From assembly GCA_900319195.1 (NCBI GenBank), contig ONNL01000081.1:1-30846 (forward strand): a stretch of DNA of 30,846 bases. Reading direction: 5' to 3'. Made by a program: the position numbers and the translations under genes. The notes under the pieces were generated by a model. That model saw only the letters and a list, made by a program, of their open reading frames with translations, made no database searches and was not told the DNA's origin. This DNA is from an uncultured Ruminococcus sp. Lineage in GTDB: Bacteria; Bacillota; Clostridia; Oscillospirales; Ruminococcaceae. The number at the start of each line of letters is the position of its first letter. Position 1 is the stretch's first letter. Below, in pieces: positions 6,853 to 13,763 of this stretch.

Positions 6853-7533
6853 ATGGAAATACACAGAGATGAACAGCTGATACACCTCAGGGAGCTGAAA
6901 ATGTGCGAAAAGGCATACAGTGCCGCTTCGATAGTGCTCCTGTTCTCACATATACCCTATGTTATCGCAGCTCTTTTCATCACGCTCATTGCACTCCTGA
7001 CGCAGGCTAACGAAATGCTGTTCTACTTTCTGGAAGGCGTAGTCATCGCAGGGTCGCTCGCAGTGAGCTTATACGGACTCACAACAAAGGAGATAAAATA
7101 CTCAGCATTCGGCTCGATCATCATGGTGCTGAACAGCATCACTGCAACTCTCGTTGCAAGCAGTATCAGCCATAGGTACGATCTGATGTTCGTTTTTGCC
7201 GTAATAAACTACCTGCTGTCATTTATCAGTGTTGCAGCGACCTCGGTGAACCTCATTGCAGGTGTGAAATACCACGAGCTTGAACAGTGCGAGGGATTCC
7301 CGTATTTTAATTCGCTTTCCTCAAGGCTCAAGGAAAAGGCTGATGAGCCGAAGGACTATGAATACTATCGTAAAATGCACAGGGCAAGAGAGGAGTTCTT
7401 CACAAAGGACGAGACCGCAAACGGTACAACAGGCGGCTCAAAAGGCGAAATGAGCGAGATAACAATAGATACGGCAGCCGATACTACCGCAAATGGTACC
7501 GGCGCTTCACAGGGTACTATGGACGATATTTGA
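6853..7533 (+). CDS. Four-helix membrane protein of unknown function
   Basis: A 226-residue protein that I cannot assign to a family. Four hydrophobic stretches are visible, at roughly residues 22-46, 54-76, 80-101 and 111-136 (for example VIAALFITLIALLTQ and GVVIAGSLAVSLYG). A charged N-terminus precedes them. A cytosolic-looking tail follows, with a basic/aromatic segment (DYEYYRKMHRAREEF) and a low-complexity Thr/Gly/Asp-rich end in which TANGT occurs twice. GGAGG lies 7 nt before the ATG and a strong promoter sits upstream, so it is a single-gene unit. The next gene, dapL, is convergent. Confidence 0.75.
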   Translation: MEIHRDEQLIHLRELKMCEKAYSAASIVLLFSHIPYVIAALFITLIALLTQANEMLFYFLEGVVIAGSLAVSLYGLTTKEIKYSAFGSIIMVLNSITATLVASSISHRYDLMFVFAVINYLLSFISVAATSVNLIAGVKYHELEQCEGFPYFNSLSSRLKEKADEPKDYEYYRKMHRAREEFFTKDETANGTTGGSKGEMSEITIDTAADTTANGTGASQGTMDDI

Positions 7534-7542
7534 ATGGTGAGT

Positions 7543-7585
7543 ATTTCGGGGGAAACCCTTTGTCTCAAAAGGATTTCCCCCGAAT
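7543..7585. repeat. Intergenic palindrome between convergent genes
   Basis: An imperfect 18-19 bp stem: ATTTCGGGGGAAACCCTTT opposite AAAAGGATTTCCCCCGAAT, with loop GTCTC. It nearly fills the 67-nt gap between the membrane-protein stop and the dapL stop. No T run follows on either strand, so it is not a classical terminator, though it may stop or protect both transcripts. The core AAACCnTTTGTCTCAAAAGG recurs at 27280-27315. Confidence 0.8.
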
Positions 7586-7600
7586 AAAACACACTAAATA

Positions 7601-8803
7601 TCATGCTAAGAGTGTTTCAAGTCTTTTCATTGCTTCTATGGTTCGCTGTCTATCTCCGAAGGCAGTAAGTCTGAACCAGCCCTCGCCGTTTTTTCCGAAG
7701 CCTGCCCCCGGAGTTCCGACAACAGCTATCTTTTCAAGCAGGAGGTCGAAGAAGTCCCAGCTCTTCATGTTATTCGGGCATTTTAGCCATATATATGGGG
7801 AATTCACTCCGCCCGTGAATTTTACTCCGAGCTTATTGAGCGTCTCCGCGATAATGTGTGCATTCTCCTGATAATAGGCGATATTCTCGTGAATCTGTGC
7901 AAGTCCCTCGTCGGTGAATACAGCTGCTGCGGCACACTGCACGGGATAGGAAACGCCATTGAACTTGCTGCCCTGTCTGCGTCCCCAAAGCTGTGCAACG
8001 GAGACCTCGGTGCCGTCTGAAGCGGTGAATTTCAGCTCCTCGGGAATGACAGTATATCCGCATCTCATGCCTGTGAAGCCTGCCGTTTTTGAAAGCGAGC
8101 ACATCTCGATAGCACACGACTTTGCACCCTCGATACAGAAAATACTGCGCGGTATCTCCTTATCCGTGATGAACGCTTCATACGCCGAATCATAGATGAT
8201 CACGGCATTGTTTTTCTTGGCATATGCCACCCATTTTTCAAGCTGCTCCCTTGTGTAGACTGAGCCTGTGGGATTATTCGGTGAGCAGAGGTAGATGATG
8301 TCCGCGTGGACGCTCTCGTCGGGCATTGCGGCAAAGCCGTTTTCCTCGTTGGAGTCCGCATAGATTATCTTTCGTCCGCACATGAGGTTAGAGTCCACAT
8401 AAACGGGATATGCGGGGTCGGTGATAAGGACGACATTGTCGTTGCCGAAGATGTCAACGATGTTTCCGCAGTCGGACTTTGCACCGTCATTTATGCGTAT
8501 CTCCGAGGGCTTCACCTCTGCACCGAAGCTCGCATAATAGCGCGAAATTGCGTCCTTTAAGAAGTCGTAGCCCGTGCCGCTGTCCTCGTATCCGCGGAAG
8601 GTCTCCTTTGCGCCCATTTCGTCACAGCCGCGCTTCATAGCCTCGATAACGACGGGAGCGATAGGCAGAGTCACGTCGCCTATACCCATGCGGATTATGT
8701 CCGCGTCGGGATTCTTCTCCTTGAATGCGTTTATCTTCTTTGCAATGTTGATGAAAAGGTAATTCTTTTCGAGCTTGAGAAAATTTTCATTTAACTGTGG
8801 CAT
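7601..8803 (-). CDS. dapL: LL-diaminopimelate aminotransferase
   Basis: A 400-residue PLP enzyme that converts tetrahydrodipicolinate plus glutamate directly to LL-diaminopimelate, bypassing the acyl-blocked DapDCE steps. Diagnostic segments are MPQLNENFLKLEKNYLFINI, the MGIGDVTLPI motif near residue 41, GYEDSGTGYDFL, YLCSPNNPTGSVYTREQLE, and SLSKTAGFTGMRCGY carrying the PLP lysine. The length matches the plant/clostridial DapL family (about 400-410). Its ATG overlaps the dapF stop by one base (TAATG), so the two are translationally coupled and supply meso-DAP for peptidoglycan and lysine. Confidence 0.95.
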   Translation of the reverse strand: MPQLNENFLKLEKNYLFINIAKKINAFKEKNPDADIIRMGIGDVTLPIAPVVIEAMKRGCDEMGAKETFRGYEDSGTGYDFLKDAISRYYASFGAEVKPSEIRINDGAKSDCGNIVDIFGNDNVVLITDPAYPVYVDSNLMCGRKIIYADSNEENGFAAMPDESVHADIIYLCSPNNPTGSVYTREQLEKWVAYAKKNNAVIIYDSAYEAFITDKEIPRSIFCIEGAKSCAIEMCSLSKTAGFTGMRCGYTVIPEELKFTASDGTEVSVAQLWGRRQGSKFNGVSYPVQCAAAAVFTDEGLAQIHENIAYYQENAHIIAETLNKLGVKFTGGVNSPYIWLKCPNNMKSWDFFDLLLEKIAVVGTPGAGFGKNGEGWFRLTAFGDRQRTIEAMKRLETLLA

Positions 8804-9669
8804 TATAGTCTCTCCATTTCTGATTTTATGTATTCATCGCTGACCTCGCCCGTGTAGACGTACTCGGCACCGCCTGTCATGAGGACAGTCCCGTCGGACT
8901 TGTAATTAATTGTGAGGTCACCGCCGACAAGGTGTACGAGCACGTCCTCGTCCTGCCTGCATATACCGTTGAGACAAGCTGCAACGACCGTAGCACAGGT
9001 ACCTGTACCGCAGGCATAGGTCTCGCCGCTGCCGCGCTCCCATACGCGCATTTTCAGCGTGCGGCTGTTGATGACCTGCACAAATTCCGTGTTCACTCTG
9101 TTCGGGAAAAGCTCATGATTTTCCATAGGCGGACCTATTTTTTCAAGGTCGAGGGAATCAACATCATCTGTGAAAATGACTGCGTGGGGATTTCCCATTG
9201 AGACTGCCGTGACCTTGTACGTTATGCCGTCCGCCGTGACAGGCTGAGCAATGAAGCGCTCAAGGCTGCTGTCTATCGGTATGTCCCGCGGAGTCAGTAT
9301 AGCCTTTCCCATATCAACGGTAACCTTTCTGACCTTTCCGTTTTCTGTGAAAAGCGTCAGATACTTTATCCCCGAGTTCGTTTCAAGGGTGATGTCCGTT
9401 TTGGCGGTCAGACCGAAGTCGTAGACGTACTTGCCGATACAGCGCGTGGCATTGCCGCACATCATAGCCTCGGAGCCGTCCGCGTTGAATATCCGCATTC
9501 TGAAGTCCGCCTTGTCCGAGGGCATTATGAGGACAAGGCCGTCCGAGCCGACGGAATAGTGTCGGCGGCTGAGGATAACGGCGAGCTTTTCGGGAACTGT
9601 GACATTTTCTTCAAAGCAGTTGACGTAGATGTAGTCATTGCCTGCACCGTGCATTTTTGAAAATTTCAT
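8803..9669 (-). CDS. dapF: Diaminopimelate epimerase
   Basis: A 288-residue cofactor-independent epimerase converting LL-DAP to meso-DAP, the product used by DapL's partner pathway for cell wall and lysine. The start MKFSKMHGAGNDYIYVN is the family signature. The two catalytic cysteines are visible in MMCGNATRC and in ACGTGTCATV. A longer frame would add seven residues, but ATG 9669 has AAGGAG 6 nt upstream and gives the usual N-terminus. It is first in the dapF-dapL pair. No convincing minus-strand promoter was seen upstream; the clear promoter there (9685-9713) points the other way. Confidence 0.95.
   Translation of the reverse strand: MKFSKMHGAGNDYIYVNCFEENVTVPEKLAVILSRRHYSVGSDGLVLIMPSDKADFRMRIFNADGSEAMMCGNATRCIGKYVYDFGLTAKTDITLETNSGIKYLTLFTENGKVRKVTVDMGKAILTPRDIPIDSSLERFIAQPVTADGITYKVTAVSMGNPHAVIFTDDVDSLDLEKIGPPMENHELFPNRVNTEFVQVINSRTLKMRVWERGSGETYACGTGTCATVVAACLNGICRQDEDVLVHLVGGDLTINYKSDGTVLMTGGAEYVYTGEVSDEYIKSEMERL
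9622..9654. repeat. 33-bp direct repeat, copy 1 (inside dapF start)
   Basis: This 33-bp stretch encodes the GAGNDYIYV region of DapF. It matches 10044-10076 in the same orientation at 29 of 33 positions. The second copy lies just beyond the pseudogene at 9742-10045. Confidence 0.85.
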
Positions 9670-9684
9670 AAATTCTCCTTTTTG

Positions 9685-9713
9685 TTGCAATTTACTTATG
9701 CGTATGTTATAAT
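9685..9713 (+). promoter_or_regulatory. Plus-strand promoter for a decayed gene
   Basis: TTGCAA (9685-9690), 17-nt spacer, TATAAT (9708-9713). A good ribosome site (GGAGG, 9730-9734) follows 17 nt later, but no ATG stands at the right distance. The promoter appears to outlive the gene it served. Confidence 0.72.
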
Positions 9714-9741
9714 TAGAAAAAAGTTATTTGGAGGTAGCGTC

Positions 9742-10045
9742 ATAAAAGAAAGAGATTTTTGTTTTTACGCTGCATTTATCATGTTGTTTCTGACTTTTGC
9801 TGTCTCTGAAATTTTTATTATTTGCAGGGATTAAATTTTGAAAAAACATATCATGAATTCTTGAATTATACCTTCGACGGAAATTATAAGGCGACTTGTA
9901 CTGATTATGATCTGAAGAATCTATCTTCTGAGTGGCTTATTGAATATACCGATAAAATGGAAAAAACACTTGTATTTACAGCAAAATTGTGAAGGACGGT
10001 GTTGTATGCGAAGAAACCTCATATACTGCCGGTCAGGCAAGGTGA
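9742..10045 (+). pseudogene. Broken gene for a small N-terminally anchored protein (~100 aa)
   Basis: The reading can be rebuilt across three frames. Frame one begins at ATA 9742, 7 nt after GGAGG where an ATG is expected, and encodes KERDFCFYAAFIMLFLTF and more, a signal or anchor helix, ending at TAA 9832. Frame two starts near 9822 and encodes LQGLNFEKTYHEFLNYTF, FDGNYKATCTDYDL and MEKTLVFTAK, ending at TGA 9990. Frame three resumes as KIVKDGVVCEETSYTAGQ and stops at 10043. Each shift is explained by loss of one base, the second in a run of A residues. Promoter and ribosome site are intact. I do not recognise the family. Sequencing error could explain the indels but not the ATA start. Confidence 0.68.
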
Positions 10046-10076
10046 CGTGTATGCAGTCATTGCCTGCACCGTGTAT
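10044..10076. repeat. 33-bp direct repeat, copy 2 (dapF-start fragment)
   Basis: A second copy, 29 of 33 identical, of the dapF 5' segment at 9622-9654, standing alone between the pseudogene and asnB. Read on the minus strand it still spells HGAGNDCIHV, so it is a remnant of a dapF-like N-terminus and not an independent element. The rest of the 9691-10085 gap holds only the promoter and the pseudogene. Confidence 0.82.
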
Positions 10077-10085
10077 CTCGTATCA

Positions 10086-11663
10086 TCACACTCCGCTTTC
10101 GCCATAGTTTGAGAGGACGCGGGCGGACGGGTCATTTACGTTGCAGCCCTCCCACTCCTTGTTGGGCATCCAGAAATCCACTATCATTTCGCTGTTGTCG
10201 GGATAGTATTTTTCGAATATCTCACGGTACAGCAGCGACTCCTTAGTGAATGGCTTTGCGTGGGTATATGCCGCGCACTTTTCCTCAAATTCCTCGTCGG
10301 TGTACAGTCCCTCGGCATACTCCTTGAGGTAGTCCACCATTGAGTGACCGACAGCGTCGGAGAATGCTGCCTTCTCACGATAGAGAATGTCATGCGGCAG
10401 GTAGTCTCCCTCAAAGGCATGGCGCAGCAGATACTTGCCCTTGCTGTATTTGTTGAGCTTCATCTCGGGGTCTATCGCCATTACATATCTCACGAAGTCA
10501 AGGTCACCGAACGGCACTCTTGCTTCAAGTGAGTTTACCGAGATACAGCGGTCTGCACGCAGAACATCATACATATGCAGCTCACGTACACGCTTGACTG
10601 ACTCCGCCTGAAATGCCTCTGCGGACGGGGCAAAGTCGGTGTATTTATAGCCGAAAAGCTCATCGGAAATTTCACCCGTGAGCAGTACGCGAATGTCGGT
10701 CTGCTCGTGGATAGCCTTGCAGAGAAGATACATTCCCATGCTTGCTCGGATAGTTGTTATATCAAAGGTGCCGAGCAGGTGAATGACCTCATCGAGAGCA
10801 TTTATAACATCATCTCTTGTGATGATTACCTCGGTGTGCTCACTGCCGATGTAGTCCGCGACCTGCTTTGCGTATTTAAGGTCGATAGCGTCGGTGCTCA
10901 TGCCAATAGCAAATGTGCGGATAGGCTTCTCGCTTTTCCTCTGTGCGACTGCACATACAATTGACGAATCAAGTCCGCCCGAGAGCAGAAATCCCACCTT
11001 TGCGTCAGCGTCAAGGCGCTTCTCTATGCCTGCGACGAGCTTGTCGTGAATGCTTCTGCACACTGTCTCAATATCGTCATAAATGACGCTGTCTACTTCG
11101 GTAATGTCGCAGTAGCAGTGAAATTTACCGTCCTTGTAGTAATGTCCCGGGGGAAATGGCATTATTTTTTTGCAGATCTTTACGAGGTCCTTGGCTTCGC
11201 TCGCAAATACAATGCTGTCGCCGTCATAGCCGTAATACAGCGGACGTATGCCGATAGGGTCACGGGCGGCAATAAACTGGTGCTCCGAGCTGTCGTATAT
11301 CACACAGGCAAATTCAGCGTCGAGCATTGCAAACATATCCGTGCCGTATTCCCTGTACATCGGGAGCAGTATCTCACAGTCGCTTCCGCTTCTGAATGAA
11401 TATCCCATTTGAATGAGCTTCTCGCGCTGCTTTCTGAATCCGTATATCTCGCCGTTGCAGACAGCGTAGTCTCCGTCAAGCTCAAATGGCTGCATACCCT
11501 CGGGGGTGAGTCCCATTATCGAGAGCCGCTGAAACCCGAGGACACCGTCCCTCAGGTCGATTATCCTCTCGTCATCAGGACCGCGCGAGACCGTAGCCGT
11601 AAGTCCCTCTGAAACCTTCTGCATACCGCCGCTCCTGCCGCAGTATCCCATGATAGTACACAT
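10086..11663 (-). CDS. asnB: Asparagine synthase (glutamine-hydrolysing)
   Basis: A 525-residue two-domain enzyme making asparagine from aspartate, ATP and glutamine. The glutaminase domain starts MCTIMGYCGRSGG, so Cys2 becomes the N-terminal nucleophile; RGPDDE, RLSIMG and NGEIYGF follow as in class II amidotransferases. The synthetase domain carries the PP-loop FLLSGGLDSSIVCAVAQR (near residue 240) and LLTGEISDELFGY. An in-frame upstream ATG would bury Cys2, so ATG 11663 with GGAGG is chosen. It is slightly shorter than the E. coli enzyme (about 554). It is the last gene of the gltBD-GS-ANTAR-purF-asnB run, 71 nt after purF, the largest gap in the operon. Confidence 0.95.
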   Translation of the reverse strand: MCTIMGYCGRSGGMQKVSEGLTATVSRGPDDERIIDLRDGVLGFQRLSIMGLTPEGMQPFELDGDYAVCNGEIYGFRKQREKLIQMGYSFRSGSDCEILLPMYREYGTDMFAMLDAEFACVIYDSSEHQFIAARDPIGIRPLYYGYDGDSIVFASEAKDLVKICKKIMPFPPGHYYKDGKFHCYCDITEVDSVIYDDIETVCRSIHDKLVAGIEKRLDADAKVGFLLSGGLDSSIVCAVAQRKSEKPIRTFAIGMSTDAIDLKYAKQVADYIGSEHTEVIITRDDVINALDEVIHLLGTFDITTIRASMGMYLLCKAIHEQTDIRVLLTGEISDELFGYKYTDFAPSAEAFQAESVKRVRELHMYDVLRADRCISVNSLEARVPFGDLDFVRYVMAIDPEMKLNKYSKGKYLLRHAFEGDYLPHDILYREKAAFSDAVGHSMVDYLKEYAEGLYTDEEFEEKCAAYTHAKPFTKESLLYREIFEKYYPDNSEMIVDFWMPNKEWEGCNVNDPSARVLSNYGESGV

Positions 11664-11699
11664 ATTAAATTCCTCCGAATAATAGGTTATTTTCAAGGC

Positions 11700-11723
11700 G
11701 GCACATCGCCATTGATGTGTGCC
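11700..11723 (-). promoter_or_regulatory. Hexaloop hairpin in the purF-asnB gap
   Basis: On the minus strand GGCACACATC pairs with GATGTGCC (two-base bulge) around the six-base loop AATGGC. A at loop position 1 and G at position 4 match the ANTAR-target loop rule. No terminator follows, so it may only be a processing or stability structure. Confidence 0.35.
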
Positions 11724-11734
11724 ATTTCATAAGC

Positions 11735-13156
11735 TCACTTGTGTATTTTCTCGTCAAATTTGTTCTTTCCGCCTGCACCCGAGATGTCAACGGGATAGCT
11801 CCCCGTGAAGCAGCCCTGACAGTATCCGAAGCGATTGCCAACAAGCTCCCCGAGGCATTCGACAGGCAGATATGCAAGCGAATCAGCTCCGATAAACTTC
11901 GCTATTTCGTCAGTTGAACGGCACTTGCCTGCAATGAGATTTTCCTCGGAATCTATATCCGTGCCAAAGTAGCAGGAGTGCAGAAAGGGCGGTGACGATA
12001 TGCGGACGTGCACCTCTTTTGCGCCTGCCTCACGGAGAAGCCGCACTATCCTTGCACTTGTCGTGCCGCGGACAATGGAATCGTCTATCATGATTACGCG
12101 CTTTCCGCTTACTGTCTCTCGTATGGCATTGAGCTTTATCTTTACCGCATTTTCGCGCTGGTGCTGCTCGGGCTGAATGAAGCTCCTGCCGATATATTTA
12201 TTCTTGATGAAGCCGATACCGTAAGGAATGCCGCTCTCGTGGGAGTAACCCAGAGCCGCGTCAAGTCCCGAATCGGGCACTCCTATCACTATATCCGCGT
12301 CCACGGGACTGTGCTGAGCGAGGAGCCTGCCTGCTGTCAGCCTTGCATGGTGGACGGAAATGCCGTCGATAACTGAGTCGGGACGCGCAAAGTAGATGTA
12401 CTCGAAAATGCAGATGTTACGCTTTTCAGTGCAGTGAGTCCTGATAGAGTCCATACCATCACTGCCGATGACAACTATCTCGCCTGCGTCGATATCACGC
12501 ACAAATTCCGCACCTATCGTTTCAAGAGCACAGCTCTCGGACGCGATGACATAGGCTCCGTCGTGAGTTTTCCCTATGCAGAGCGGTCGGAAGCCGTCGG
12601 GGTCACGGAAGGCGATGAGCTTTGTCGCCGTCATGAGTATGCACGAATACGCTCCCCTAAGATGCGGTATTGCCCGCTCCACAGCCTCCTCGGTCGAATT
12701 GCAGTTCAGACGTTCACGGACTATCTCGTATGCGATAGCCTCTGTGTCCGAGGTGCCGTGGAAGATAGCTCCCGACATCTCAAAGGAACCCCTCAGCTCC
12801 GCGGCGTTAACGAGGTTGCCGTTGTGGACAAGCGCCATATTTCCCTTGATATGCCGTATGACGAGCGGCTGGATATTGTTGTGGCTCTGACCGCCAGTAG
12901 TCGAGTAGCGGACGTGTCCCACAGCCATATTTCCGCTCCCGAGCTTTGCAAGCTCGTCCCTTGTAAAGACCTCGGAGACAAGTCCGTCGGCTCGCTTATG
13001 TCTGAATACTCCGTCGTCGCAGACAGTTATCCCACAGCTTTCCTGTCCTCTGTGCTGGAGTGCATAGAGCCCGAAATACACCGAAGCCGCCACGTCCGAG
13101 GTCATATTTTCGAATATGCCGAAAACTCCGCACTCCTCATGAATGCTGTCAAACAT
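11735..13156 (-). CDS. purF: Amidophosphoribosyltransferase
   Basis: A 473-residue first enzyme of purine synthesis, converting PRPP plus glutamine to phosphoribosylamine. The start MFDSIHEECGVFGIF gives an 8-residue propeptide before Cys9, the mature N-terminal nucleophile, as in Bacillus-type PurF. GLYALQHRGQESCGI and HNGNLVNA belong to the glutaminase domain, VIMIDDSIVRGTTSARIV is the PRPP loop, and C-terminal cysteines including YCQGC match the 4Fe-4S ligands of the Bacillus type. The ATG at 13156 has AGAGGTG upstream; a longer frame adds ten residues and breaks the propeptide pattern. Finding purF here and not with other pur genes suggests control by glutamine or nitrogen state. Confidence 0.95.
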   Translation of the reverse strand: MFDSIHEECGVFGIFENMTSDVAASVYFGLYALQHRGQESCGITVCDDGVFRHKRADGLVSEVFTRDELAKLGSGNMAVGHVRYSTTGGQSHNNIQPLVIRHIKGNMALVHNGNLVNAAELRGSFEMSGAIFHGTSDTEAIAYEIVRERLNCNSTEEAVERAIPHLRGAYSCILMTATKLIAFRDPDGFRPLCIGKTHDGAYVIASESCALETIGAEFVRDIDAGEIVVIGSDGMDSIRTHCTEKRNICIFEYIYFARPDSVIDGISVHHARLTAGRLLAQHSPVDADIVIGVPDSGLDAALGYSHESGIPYGIGFIKNKYIGRSFIQPEQHQRENAVKIKLNAIRETVSGKRVIMIDDSIVRGTTSARIVRLLREAGAKEVHVRISSPPFLHSCYFGTDIDSEENLIAGKCRSTDEIAKFIGADSLAYLPVECLGELVGNRFGYCQGCFTGSYPVDISGAGGKNKFDEKIHK

Positions 13157-13169
13157 CAAAACACCTCTG

Positions 13170-13751
13170 TTACAAATACTGCTCACTCAGCTTATCAATC
13201 ACAGCCAGAGCCGCAAGGCTCTTTTTCCTGCGCTTGTTCATTGCGTACTGCTCGATATAGGAGTGAGCCTCCTCCTCAGTCATGCCCTTATATTCCATGA
13301 GCATGAACTTTGCCTTATCTATGGCCTGTATCTCGTTTATCTTCTCTTCAAGGCGGATATTCTCGTGATATATTTTCAGCGAGCGGTTCACGGCAATATC
13401 AATGGTCTTGATGAGCTGATAGAGCAGAGCCTTGCTGAACGGCTTTCCGACAACGATAATGCCGAGCTTTTCAGCGCTTTCCGAGAGCTTCTCGGCTCTT
13501 TCACCCTTTACGATGAAGATACAGTTTGCGGCAGTCTTTTCAATGATGTACTCCGCAAGGTCGAACCCCGATTCGTCCATGAGCGGCGAATTTATCATCG
13601 TGAGCTCTACGGACGGGTCGCTTTCAAGAAAGACCTTTGCCTGATAAGCGGACTCGACATGGAAGGGAGTACACGCGAAGGAATCACGGAGGAATCTTAC
13701 AAGAGCTTCAGAGGCACTTTTGCTGCTTGAAATTACAAGAACCTTTTCCAA
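13170..13751 (-). CDS. ANTAR-domain antiterminator with degenerate receiver (NitR/NasT/EutV-like)
   Basis: A 193-residue RNA-binding regulator. The N-terminal half (1-120) has a response-regulator fold, but the acidic pocket is lost: SSS stands where the Asp pair should be after strand 1, and Asn54 (in MINSPLMDESGFD) replaces the phospho-accepting Asp. Lys103 (VGKPFS) remains. A helical linker leads to the ANTAR domain (about 133-189) with AIDKAKFMLMEYKGMTEEEAHSYIE read in pieces: AKFMLMEYKGMTEEEAH then YIEQYAMNKRRKKS. ANTAR proteins bind hexaloop hairpins in leaders and prevent termination. The start is TTG with GGAGG 6 nt upstream. It lies between the GS-like gene and purF, like clostridial NitR beside glnA, and is the likely regulator of this island. 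Confidence 0.9.
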   Translation of the reverse strand: MEKVLVISSSKSASEALVRFLRDSFACTPFHVESAYQAKVFLESDPSVELTMINSPLMDESGFDLAEYIIEKTAANCIFIVKGERAEKLSESAEKLGIIVVGKPFSKALLYQLIKTIDIAVNRSLKIYHENIRLEEKINEIQAIDKAKFMLMEYKGMTEEEAHSYIEQYAMNKRRKKSLAALAVIDKLSEQYL

Positions 13752-13763
13752 AGCTTACCTCCG

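Noticed and set aside
12434..13300. 288-codon open frame on the plus strand opposite purF
   Set aside because: It is antisense to an unmistakable purF, lacks a ribosome site and shows no domain; long antisense frames are expected from this codon usage.
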